Positions 1 through 6,317 of a DNA stretch of 8,827 nt are shown piece by piece. The stretch spans positions 1 through 8,827 of the forward strand of contig JBJTBH010000226.1 of the NCBI GenBank assembly GCA_046091285.1, given 5' to 3'. Below the pieces are notes generated by a model. That model saw only the letters and a list, made by a program, of their open reading frames with translations. It had not been told where the DNA came from and did not search any database. Made by a program: the position numbers and the translations under genes. The stretch comes from CAIXOZ01 sp046091285 (GTDB lineage Bacteria; Cyanobacteriota; Cyanobacteriia; PCC-6307; Cyanobiaceae). Position 1 is the first letter of the stretch, and each line of letters opens with the position of its first letter.

Positions 1-31
1 GTAGGCAGCCCCGCCGGATCACGCCCTTCCC

Positions 32-799
32 TCAGACGCTCAGGAAGCGCTCGATCACGCTCTGGCTGAGGTCTTCGGTGGGGCCGCTCGCCACCACACC
101 ACCTTTCTGCATCGCGTAGTACCAGTCGGCCTGGCGCACGAAATGCAGGTGCTGCTCCACCAGCAGCACACTGATGCCGGTGGTGGCGATGATCCGTTTC
201 ACAGCCCGTTCGATGTCGAGCACCACCGAGGGTTGGATGCCTTCGGTCGGTTCATCGAGCAGCAGCAGCCTTGGCTTGCCAAGCAGGGCTCTGGCGATGG
301 CCAGCTGTTGTTGTTGACCACCCGAGAGATCTCCGCCGCGTCGGTTCAGAAACGATTCCAGGATCGGAAACAGTTCGAACACAACCGGGTCGATGTGGCG
401 GTTCCTGGCCAGACCGCCGGGAAGCGCCTCCAGACCGAGCATCAGGTTTTCACGCACCGTCAGCTGGGGGATGATCTCCCGCCCCTGGGGCACATAGCCG
501 ATGCCGCTCCGAGCCCGCTGATGGGGCGGCAGGGTCGAGATCTCCTGACCATCGAGAACCACCCGCCCACTGCGTTGCCGCAGCAGGCCGATCATCGTTT
601 TCAGCAGCGTGGTCTTGCCGACGCCATTGCGGCCGATCAGGCAGACCATCTGGCCGGGTCGGATCGTGAGGTCGACATCGCGAAGGATGTGACTCTCGCC
701 GTAGAACACATTCACGCCCTGCACGGAAAGGAGCTTGTCTGCCACAGGGGCCTGGCTCAGATTCGGTGCCTGCTCAGCACCGGGGCTGCGGGCGGCCAT
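32..799 (-). CDS. urtE: Urea ABC transporter ATP-binding protein UrtE
   Basis: This 255-residue cytoplasmic ATPase is one of the two nucleotide-binding subunits that drive urea import through UrtBC. Visible motifs are Walker A GRNGVGKT (residues 56-63), a Q-loop glutamine in YVPQ (102-105), the signature LSGGQQQ (158-164), Walker B LLLLDEP (178-184) and the switch histidine H217 in VEQH. The phrase FYGESHILRDV near residue 32 is typical of UrtE and of the LivF side of the branched-chain amino acid/urea transporter family. About 20 residues precede the usual family start. The ATG at 799 is nevertheless favoured because a perfect AGGAGG lies 7 bases upstream. The gene is last in the urt operon and shares one base with the urtD stop (TGATG), implying translational coupling. 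Only 31 bases remain downstream, and no terminator is seen in them. The call is firm; the exact N-terminus is slightly less so. Confidence 0.96.
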   Translation of the reverse strand: MAARSPGAEQAPNLSQAPVADKLLSVQGVNVFYGESHILRDVDLTIRPGQMVCLIGRNGVGKTTLLKTMIGLLRQRSGRVVLDGQEISTLPPHQRARSGIGYVPQGREIIPQLTVRENLMLGLEALPGGLARNRHIDPVVFELFPILESFLNRRGGDLSGGQQQQLAIARALLGKPRLLLLDEPTEGIQPSVVLDIERAVKRIIATTGISVLLVEQHLHFVRQADWYYAMQKGGVVASGPTEDLSQSVIERFLSV

Positions 800-1626
800 C
801 AGATCACCTCCTGGCTGTTGGTGTCGGTCCCTGCCGACTCGTCGTGGTCCTGACCGAGGTAGACCTCGATCACCCTGGGATCGTTCTGCACCTGGTCCAT
901 GGAGCCTTCGCAGAGCACATGGCCTTCATGGAGCACGGTCACCGGTGCCCGCAGGTCGCGGATGAATTCCATGTCGTGCTCGATCACCAGAACGGTATGG
1001 TCGCCGGACAGCTGCCTGAGCAGATCGGCTGTACGTTCCGTTTCCTCATCCGTGAGGCCGGCCACCGGTTCATCCACCAGCAGCAACTGCGGATCCTGCG
1101 CCACCAGCATCGCGATCTCCAGCCATTGCTTCTGACCGTGGGAGAGGCCCCCAGCCGGTTGGTTGGCGTGATTCTCCAGGCCCACCACCCCGAGCAGATG
1201 CTGCACCCGATCGCGCAGGTCACTCCCCAGCCGGCCGAACAACAGCTGCAGCGGCCCGTGATGGCGGGTGACGGCCAGTTCCAGATTCCGACGAGGCGTG
1301 AGGTTCTGGTAGACGCGGGGTGTCTGGAATTTGCGACCGATGCCGCGGCGGGCGATCCTGTGTTCGCTCTGACCGACCAGCGAGCGACCCTTGAACAGCA
1401 CCTGACCGCGGCTTGGCCTGACCTTGCCGGTGATCACATCGAGGAAGGTGGTCTTGCCGGCACCGTTGGGGCCGATGACAGCCCGCAGTTCTCCCGGAGC
1501 CAGGCTGAGGTTGAGATCTCTGAGAGCCCAGAAGCCGTCGAAGTTGACACTGACGTTCTGCAGTTCCAGCAGTGGTTGGATGGCAGGTGGCGTCGTTCCC
1601 GAACGGGTGAGGCTGGCGTCGGTCAT
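799..1626 (-). CDS. urtD: Urea ABC transporter ATP-binding protein UrtD
   Basis: This is the second ATPase subunit of the urea importer, 275 residues, of the LivG/UrtD type. It shows Walker A GPNGAGKT (52-59), the signature LSHGQKQ (161-167, with the family's typical His in place of the second Gly), Walker B LLLVDEP (181-187) and the switch histidine H217 in IEHD. The segment IGRKFQTPRVYQNLT (96-110) is the long Q-loop region characteristic of this family. Its ATG overlaps the urtC stop by four bases (ATGA), with GGAG 7 bases before the start. Its last codons (GAG GTG) supply the ribosome binding site of urtE. UrtD and UrtE are expected to form a heterodimer under the UrtBC membrane pair. The first 18 residues or so are Ser/Thr/Pro-rich and probably disordered. 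Confidence 0.96.
   Translation of the reverse strand: MTDASLTRSGTTPPAIQPLLELQNVSVNFDGFWALRDLNLSLAPGELRAVIGPNGAGKTTFLDVITGKVRPSRGQVLFKGRSLVGQSEHRIARRGIGRKFQTPRVYQNLTPRRNLELAVTRHHGPLQLLFGRLGSDLRDRVQHLLGVVGLENHANQPAGGLSHGQKQWLEIAMLVAQDPQLLLVDEPVAGLTDEETERTADLLRQLSGDHTVLVIEHDMEFIRDLRAPVTVLHEGHVLCEGSMDQVQNDPRVIEVYLGQDHDESAGTDTNSQEVI
807..812 (-). promoter_or_regulatory. Ribosome binding site of urtE inside the urtD 3' end
   Basis: Read on the minus strand this is a full AGGAGG, 7 bases before the urtE ATG. It lies wholly inside the final urtD codons. It decides the long UrtE start and supports translational coupling with urtD. Confidence 0.8.
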
Positions 1627-2783
1627 GGGGTGTCTCCAGGCTGGTGCTGTGCGCTGCTTCCTTCCGCGGGCAGGGTGGATTTTTCCTGTTGCAGGGCTGG
1701 ATCCAGTTCAAGTTCGGGATAGGTGGCCAGTTGCGGCGCCTTGCCGAACATCGCCAGCAGGTGATTCAGTCCACCGAGACGCCACCAGCCGACCAGGCCA
1801 TCAGGCAGAGCGGTGACCACCAGCAGGAACAGACCTCCCTGGATGAACAGCCAGGTCTCAGGCAGTTGTTCGCTGATCAGGCTCTTGGCGTAGTTGATCA
1901 GCACGGCGCCCAGCACCGCTCCGATCAGGGTGCCGCGGCCACCGACCGCCACCCAGATCACCATCTCGATCGAGAAGGCCACCCCCATGTACTGCGGACT
2001 GACGATGCCGGACTGCACCGTGTAGAGGGCGCCGCTGATGCCGGCCAGAGCTCCGGCGATCGCGAACACGAGGGTCTTGTAACTGGTGGGGTTGTAGCCG
2101 GTGAACCGCAGCCTCGGTTCGTCATCGCGGATGGCGATCAGGGCATCCCCGACGCGATCGCGGGTGAGCTGCCGGCAGAGCAGCCAGGCCAGCACCACCG
2201 CCACCAGGGTCACCCAGTAGAGCGAACGCTGCATGTCCGGGTGGCCCACCATCAGCCCGAACAGCTGGGCGGTGTCGGTCTTGAGGCCGTTGGTGCCGTT
2301 GATCAGTTTCTGCTGGCCATTGAAGAAGTTGAAGAACACCAGCAGGGCGGCCTGGGTGAGGATCGAGAAGTAGACCCCCTTGATCCGATTGCGGAACACC
2401 AGGTATCCGAGCAACCCGGCGACCAGGGCAGGAATCACCCAGATCGCCACCAGGGTGAAGAGCGGCGAACCGAACGGTTGCCAGAAGGCGGGGAGTTCCT
2501 TGACGCCGTAGAGCGAGAAGAATTCCGGCAGCTGACCGGGTGGCAGCGAATTGAGCTGCAGATACATGCCCACGGCATAACCGCCGAGGGCGAAGAAGAT
2601 CCCTTGTCCGAGGCTGAGCATGCCGGTGTAGCCCCAGATCAGATCGACGCCGAGGGCGGCGATACCGAGGGAGAGGAAGCGGCCCAGCAGGTTGAGGCGG
2701 AAGGGCGGAAGAATCGCCGGCATCAACAGCGCCAGACAGGCGAGGATCGCTAGGGGGATCCAGCCTTTGAGAAAGCGTTTCAT
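1623..2783 (-). CDS. urtC: Urea ABC transporter permease UrtC
   Basis: This 386-residue inner-membrane permease is of the LivM/UrtC type and is one half of the urea channel. The N-terminus is a positively charged stub followed by a hydrophobic segment (about 8-28). The family hallmark GYTGMLSLGQGIFFALGGYAV spans about 51-71. The cytoplasmic coupling region that contacts the ATPase is visible around 209-236 (RVGDALIAIRDDEPRLRFTG). A late hydrophobic region contains VAVGGRGTLIGAVLGA (278-293). Beyond residue 340 there is a hydrophilic tail of about 45 residues with no membrane character. The ATG at 2783 has GGAGG 8 bases upstream and starts three bases after the urtB stop. Its own stop overlaps the urtD start. 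No frameshift is seen. Confidence 0.95.
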   Translation of the reverse strand: MKRFLKGWIPLAILACLALLMPAILPPFRLNLLGRFLSLGIAALGVDLIWGYTGMLSLGQGIFFALGGYAVGMYLQLNSLPPGQLPEFFSLYGVKELPAFWQPFGSPLFTLVAIWVIPALVAGLLGYLVFRNRIKGVYFSILTQAALLVFFNFFNGQQKLINGTNGLKTDTAQLFGLMVGHPDMQRSLYWVTLVAVVLAWLLCRQLTRDRVGDALIAIRDDEPRLRFTGYNPTSYKTLVFAIAGALAGISGALYTVQSGIVSPQYMGVAFSIEMVIWVAVGGRGTLIGAVLGAVLINYAKSLISEQLPETWLFIQGGLFLLVVTALPDGLVGWWRLGGLNHLLAMFGKAPQLATYPELELDPALQQEKSTLPAEGSSAQHQPGDTP

Positions 2784-2786
2784 CGA

Positions 2787-3944
2787 TCAGGCCTCCACCA
2801 TCCGACCTTTCTGCGGGAACAGTCCGGCCGGTCGGATCTGCAGGAACAACACCACCAGCGCGAAGACGAGCACCTTGGCCATCGAGGAGGTGGCGAAGAA
2901 GGTGACCAGATCGTTGAGAGCGCTCGGCATCGTCGGCCAGACCACCAGCAGCGCGCCGGAGCCGATCACGAAGCTGAGGACGCCGATGCCCAGGGCCGCC
3001 ACCAGGGTGCCGGCCAGCTTGCCGACGCCACCGAGCACCACCACCATGAAGCAGTCGACGATGTAATTGCCCCCGAGGTTCGGGCCGACCGGCCCGAGCA
3101 GGGTGAGGGCCGACCCTGCCACTCCCGCCAGGCCGGAGCCGACGAGGAAGGTCAGAGCATCCACCTTTTCGGTGGGGATGCCCAGGCAGCTGCTCATCGA
3201 GCGGTTCTGGGTGACGGCGCGGATGCGGATTCCCCAGACGCTTTTCTGCAGGAAGCGATTCACGGCCAGCAGGGCCACAGCCGTCAGGGCCATGATGAAC
3301 AGGCGGGCCGTGGGCATGGTCAGGGACCCGAGCTTGATCGATCCCCGCAGCCATTCGGCGGCGGTCACATCAATGTTGCGGGCACTGAACCAGGGCGTAT
3401 GCAGGGCCATCACGGTGTCCAGGCCGCTGGCGATGATGATGCCGGCGGCGGCAGCCAGCACCCAGGCTCCGGTGTTCAGCAGTGGACTCCAACGCTGCTG
3501 CCGCCAGTGCTCAGGGGTGAGCAGCGGGGCGACCATTCCGATCGTCACGGCCACCAGCAGACCGAGGAAGAAGGCGGTGGAGACGGAGCGCACGAACTGC
3601 TGCAGGATCAGGCTCACGCCCCAGGTGGCCAGCAGCGTTTCCAGGGGGCGTCCGTAGAGACGACGGATCACCGTCTTCTCGAGCAGAAGGCCGGCGAGGC
3701 CGCTGACAAGAAAGGCGGCGGGAATGGCGATCAGGATGTAGATCGGAAACAGGCTTTGCAGCGGACCTGTCTTGAACAGGTTCTGGACGACGTAGGTGGT
3801 GTAGGCACCGATCATCATCAACTCGCCATGGGCCATGTTGATGACGCCCATCAAACCGAAGACCACAGCGAGTCCGAGGGCCGCCAGCACCAGCACCGAT
3901 CCGATGGCCAGACCGTTGAAGAGTGTGTCGTAAAGAAGATCCAT
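2787..3944 (-). CDS. urtB: Urea ABC transporter permease UrtB
   Basis: This 385-residue LivH/UrtB-type permease partners UrtC to form the urea translocation path. Hallmarks are GVINMAHGELMMIGAY (33-48), IRAVTQNRSMSSCLGIPTEKVD (241-262, the coupling loop) and VVVLGGVGKLAGT (301-313). Between LILQQFVRSV (112-121) and SARNIDV (187-193), which are adjacent in shorter homologues I recall, lies an extra stretch of about 65 residues with two hydrophobic runs (about 123-141 and 158-173). I believe cyanobacterial UrtB proteins share it, but this is from memory. The ATG at 3944 (MDLLYDTLFNG) is chosen over an in-frame TTG at 3977, because the family begins here and GGGAAG precedes it. That site lies in a small hairpin. 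A 149-base spacer separates urtB from urtA, and urtC follows after three bases. Confidence 0.95.
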   Translation of the reverse strand: MDLLYDTLFNGLAIGSVLVLAALGLAVVFGLMGVINMAHGELMMIGAYTTYVVQNLFKTGPLQSLFPIYILIAIPAAFLVSGLAGLLLEKTVIRRLYGRPLETLLATWGVSLILQQFVRSVSTAFFLGLLVAVTIGMVAPLLTPEHWRQQRWSPLLNTGAWVLAAAAGIIIASGLDTVMALHTPWFSARNIDVTAAEWLRGSIKLGSLTMPTARLFIMALTAVALLAVNRFLQKSVWGIRIRAVTQNRSMSSCLGIPTEKVDALTFLVGSGLAGVAGSALTLLGPVGPNLGGNYIVDCFMVVVLGGVGKLAGTLVAALGIGVLSFVIGSGALLVVWPTMPSALNDLVTFFATSSMAKVLVFALVVLFLQIRPAGLFPQKGRMVEA

Positions 3945-3947
3945 GGC

Positions 3948-3960
3948 TTCCCGGCGGGAA
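3948..3960 (-). promoter_or_regulatory. Small stem-loop over the urtB ribosome binding site
   Basis: A perfect 5-base inverted repeat (TTCCC / GGGAA) with a 3-base loop sits three bases upstream of the urtB ATG. In the minus-strand transcript its 3' arm is the only plausible Shine-Dalgarno element. Folding could therefore lower urtB translation relative to urtA. The stem is short and the regulatory role is inference. Confidence 0.35.
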
Positions 3961-4059
3961 TCAGGCAGAGAGAACAAAGAAGAAGCGGCTCAGATCCCGC
4001 ACCGCCCTGATCAGGAAGGTTGGGGGGCTGAAGCCGCTGCAGGCCTGGGAAGGAGGGGA

Positions 4060-4082
4060 GGGACCCCGGTAACCGGAGTCCC
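4060..4082 (-). promoter_or_regulatory. GC-rich stem-loop just after urtA
   Basis: In the minus-strand transcript GGGAC-U-CCGG pairs with CCGG-G-GUCCC, giving about ten base pairs with one G-U wobble and a UUA loop. It begins roughly 11 bases after the urtA stop. It is followed by C/U-rich sequence without a U-run, so it is not a classical intrinsic terminator. Hairpins in this position after binding-protein genes commonly protect the 3' end of the first cistron or attenuate read-through, giving more binding protein than permease. That role here is inferred. Confidence 0.55.
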
Positions 4083-4093
4083 CTCGAGTCCGA

Positions 4094-5422
4094 TCAGAGC
4101 TTGAACTTGCCGGCGTCGGGACGCTTCTGGGTCCAGTCGCAGGTGTAGCCCTTGGTTTCGGGAACGAACTGGTTCCAGGCGACCGGCTTGACGAAGCCCT
4201 TGTTCTCGAGAATCTTGAACATGCCGTCCTTCTGCACTTCACCGATCAGCACGAGCTTCTCGATGTGGTGGTTGGGCTGGACGGTCACCTTGCCTTCAGG
4301 GGCGTCGAAGCTGACGCCGATCAGGGCTTCCCGCACCTTGTTGTCGTCGACGCTGTTGGCCTTCTCGGCGCCCTTGGCCCAGAGATAGACCATGTCATAG
4401 GCGGCTTCCGCGGGGTCGTTGGTCACACGCTTGTCGCCATACTTGGCCTTGAAGGCGGCGGTGAACTTCTTGGAAGCGGGGGTGTCGAGGCTCTGGAAGA
4501 AGTTCCAGGCGGCATAGGTGCCTTCGAGATACTCAGGTCCGATGGCGGCGATCTCTTCTTCGGCGATCGAGAAGCTCATGATCGAGTAGCCGTTGGCCGG
4601 GGTGATGCCAGCGGCCTTCATCTGCTTGAAGAAGGCGACGTTGCTGTCACCGTTAAGCGTGTTGACGATCACGCCACCCTTGGGCAGGGCCTGCTTGATC
4701 TTGGCGATGATCGGAGCCACCTCGGTGTTGCCGAGGGGCAGATAATCCTCGCCCACCAGCTTGCCGCCCTGGGCCTTGAGCTGCTCCTTCATGATCGTGT
4801 TGGCGGTACGCGGATACACGTAATCCGAGCCGACCAGGAAGAAGTTCTTGCCTTTGTTCTTCAGCAGCCACTCAACGGCCGGTTCAGCCTGCTGATTGGG
4901 AGTTGCACCGGAGTAGAAGATGTTCTTGGAACACTCCTGTCCTTCGTACTGAATCGGATAGAAGAGGAAGTGATCCTTCGCTTCAAACACCGGCAGCATC
5001 GCCTTGCGGCTGGCGGAGGTCCAGCCACCGAACACCACAGCCACCTGATCCTGATCGATCAGTTTCTTGGCTTTCTCGGCGAAGGTGGGCCAGTCGGAGG
5101 CACCGTCTTCCTGAACGGGAACAATCTTCAGCTTCTTGCCATCAACGGTGATGCCGCCAGCGGCATTGATTTCATCGATAGCCATCAATTCGGCTTCGGC
5201 CACCGTATTTTCGGAGATGGCCATGGTGCCGGAGCGGGAGTGAAGAATGCCGACCTTCACTTCACCGTCAAATTTGCCACCGGCGGATGAGTCACCACCC
5301 TGCTGGCAAGCGACCAGGGACATTGTCGTGGCCAGGGCCGTGGCGCCGCCAAGAATGCGGAGGGTGGTTTTGCCGGCTGATTTCGACATTGAAAAAGTTG
5401 CTTGCAGCGACGAAAGCTTCAT
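4094..5422 (-). CDS. urtA: Urea ABC transporter substrate-binding lipoprotein UrtA
   Basis: This 442-residue periplasmic urea receptor delivers substrate to UrtBC. The N-terminus has basic residues, a hydrophobic run (about 22-37) and a lipobox LVAC with C39 as the expected lipidated cysteine, followed by a Gly/Ser linker. The mature domain opens with GEVKVGILHSRSGTMAIS (53-70). It also carries GGWTSASRKAMLPVFE (132-147), FYPIQYEGQECSKNIFYSG (154-172) and NTLNGDSNVAFFKQMKAAG (254-272), all typical of the UrtA/FmdD amide- and urea-binding family. The ATG at 5422 is chosen because GGAG lies 6 bases upstream. A downstream ATG at 5389 (MSKSAGK) gives a more ordinary signal peptide but lacks a ribosome binding site. 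The in-frame ATG at 5497 would leave almost no leader after the predicted promoter. The gene is first in the urt operon and is headed by an NtcA-type promoter. Confidence 0.95.
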   Translation of the reverse strand: MKLSSLQATFSMSKSAGKTTLRILGGATALATTMSLVACQQGGDSSAGGKFDGEVKVGILHSRSGTMAISENTVAEAELMAIDEINAAGGITVDGKKLKIVPVQEDGASDWPTFAEKAKKLIDQDQVAVVFGGWTSASRKAMLPVFEAKDHFLFYPIQYEGQECSKNIFYSGATPNQQAEPAVEWLLKNKGKNFFLVGSDYVYPRTANTIMKEQLKAQGGKLVGEDYLPLGNTEVAPIIAKIKQALPKGGVIVNTLNGDSNVAFFKQMKAAGITPANGYSIMSFSIAEEEIAAIGPEYLEGTYAAWNFFQSLDTPASKKFTAAFKAKYGDKRVTNDPAEAAYDMVYLWAKGAEKANSVDDNKVREALIGVSFDAPEGKVTVQPNHHIEKLVLIGEVQKDGMFKILENKGFVKPVAWNQFVPETKGYTCDWTQKRPDAGKFKL

Positions 5423-5438
5423 GGAGTGCTCCAGGTGG

Positions 5439-5458
5439 ACCCCCGTTGAACCGGGGAT
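5439..5458 (-). promoter_or_regulatory. Stem-loop in the urtA leader
   Basis: CCCCG and CGGGG (5441-5445 and 5452-5456) form a 5-pair stem around a 6-base loop. In the minus-strand RNA a G-U pair and an A-U pair extend it to seven. It stands about six bases upstream of the urtA GGAG ribosome binding site. Its core resembles the stem-loop after urtA. The function is unknown and a chance hairpin in GC-rich DNA is possible. Confidence 0.3.
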
Positions 5459-5509
5459 GAGACGGGGATGGATCCCGCTGAGGTCAAGCCGCAGCAATGC
5501 GGTAACTGG

Positions 5510-5515
5510 AAGGTA
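5510..5515 (-). promoter_or_regulatory. -10 box of the urtA promoter
   Basis: On the minus strand the hexamer is TACCTT, matching TAN3T. It lies 23 bases downstream of the GTA-N8-TAC site, within the 20-24 range known for NtcA-activated cyanobacterial promoters. There is no convincing -35 box, as expected for this class. The implied transcription start is near 5503, leaving a leader of about 80 bases before the urtA ATG. Confidence 0.65.
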
Positions 5516-5538
5516 TCCAGCAGGTCCACTTCTGTCTT

Positions 5539-5552
5539 GTAGCTCTTGTTAC
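5539..5552 (-). promoter_or_regulatory. NtcA binding site upstream of urtA
   Basis: The sequence is GTA-N8-TAC exactly (minus strand GTAACAAGAGCTAC), and seven of the eight consensus bases of the extended TGTA-N8-TACA form match. NtcA is the CRP-family activator of nitrogen assimilation in cyanobacteria and is known to control urt genes in several species. The spacing to the -10 box places this site near -41 relative to the predicted start, the class II activator position. This predicts induction of urea transport under nitrogen limitation. Confidence 0.75.
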
Positions 5553-5569
5553 CGTTCCAGGAGACGCGT

Positions 5570-5640
5570 CGAAATTTTTATCATCAGTTTTTAAATCATG
5601 CTGATGCTTGGATTCATCTGTATCCGTTAATACCGTTGAC
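5570..5640. other. AT-rich spacer between ureG and the urtA promoter
   Basis: This stretch of about 70 bases is clearly AT-rich against a strongly GC-rich background and has short A and T runs (around 5573-5580 and 5588-5595). It contains a 6-base inverted repeat CATCAG / CTGATG (5582-5587 and 5601-5606) with a 13-base loop. It lies downstream of the ureG stop and upstream of the NtcA site. It could act as an A/T-rich upstream promoter element or mark the 3' end of the ureG transcript. No proper terminator (GC-rich stem plus U-run) is seen. Confidence 0.35.
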
Positions 5641-6243
5641 TCAATCCGTTGGCAGTTGCTGCAACAGAAAGGCTTCCACCTGCTCCAGTCCCTCGCCGCT
5701 GCGGAGGTTGGTGAAGCACCAGGGTCTGCCCGAGCGCATCCGTTCGGTGTCCTGCCGCATCACCTCCAGGCTGGCGCCGACCAACGGTGCCAGGTCGATC
5801 TTGTTGATCACCAGCAGGTCGGAGCGCGTGATCCCGGGACCTCCCTTACGCGGTATCTTGTCGCCGGCGGCCACGTCAATCACGTAAAGACAGAGATCCA
5901 CCAGTTCCGGACTGAAGCTCGCCGCCAGGTTGTCGCCGCCACTTTCCACCAGCACCAGATCCAGGTCTGGGAACGCCTGCTCCAGGTCCTGAACGGCGGC
6001 CCGATTGATTGAACAGTCCTCACGGATCGCCGTATGGGGGCAGCCGCCGGTCTCCACTCCGCGGATCCGTTCCGGAGCCAGGGCACCGGCTCTCGTCAGG
6101 AACTGAGCATCTTCCTGAGTGTAGATGTCATTGGTCACGACCGCCAGCTCCAGGCGGTCGCGCAGTCGACGGCACAGCGCTTCCACCAGCGCCGTCTTGC
6201 CTGATCCAACCGGACCGGCCACGCCAACCCGCAACCTGCTCAT
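5641..6243 (-). CDS. ureG: Urease accessory GTPase UreG
   Basis: This 200-residue SIMIBI-class GTPase works with UreD and UreF to load nickel into apo-urease, using GTP hydrolysis. Motifs are the P-loop GPVGSGKT (10-17), TNDIYTQEDAQFL (37-49), the nickel-binding CPH (68-70) within ETGGCPHTAIREDCS, ESGGDNL (100-106), the base-recognition NKID (147-150) and AGDKIPRKGGPGI (126-138). The ATG at 6243 gives the canonical start MSRLRVGVAGPVGSGKT. An in-frame GTG at 6315 would add 24 residues without family support. The ribosome binding site is weak (GGA about 7 bases upstream). There is no His-rich N-terminal extension. It is separated from ureF/ureE by an opposite-strand permease gene, so it must have its own promoter in the 74-base divergent gap at 6244-6317 or upstream of it. 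I see no NtcA-like site in that gap. Confidence 0.96.
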   Translation of the reverse strand: MSRLRVGVAGPVGSGKTALVEALCRRLRDRLELAVVTNDIYTQEDAQFLTRAGALAPERIRGVETGGCPHTAIREDCSINRAAVQDLEQAFPDLDLVLVESGGDNLAASFSPELVDLCLYVIDVAAGDKIPRKGGPGITRSDLLVINKIDLAPLVGASLEVMRQDTERMRSGRPWCFTNLRSGEGLEQVEAFLLQQLPTD

Positions 6244-6317
6244 CGCGCCATCCGCCAGGATCCTTCCACTTTCGGCCACGGCCGCGTCCCCGCAAACGCC
6301 TGGCAGGTTCCACACTG

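Noticed and set aside
1644..2753. Long plus-strand open frame opposite urtC.
   Set aside because: Its translation is rich in Gln, His, Glu and Asp with no domain. It is the antisense image of a GC-rich membrane protein gene, and urtC is unmistakable.
2122..3354. Long minus-strand open frame crossing the urtB-urtC junction in another frame.
   Set aside because: It is a Pro/Arg/Gly-rich shadow frame overlapping two well-supported permease genes.
3945..3977. In-frame TTG at 3977 as the urtB start, adding 11 residues.
   Set aside because: The added residues have no family counterpart. The ATG at 3944 has a purine-rich site and begins at the usual UrtB position.
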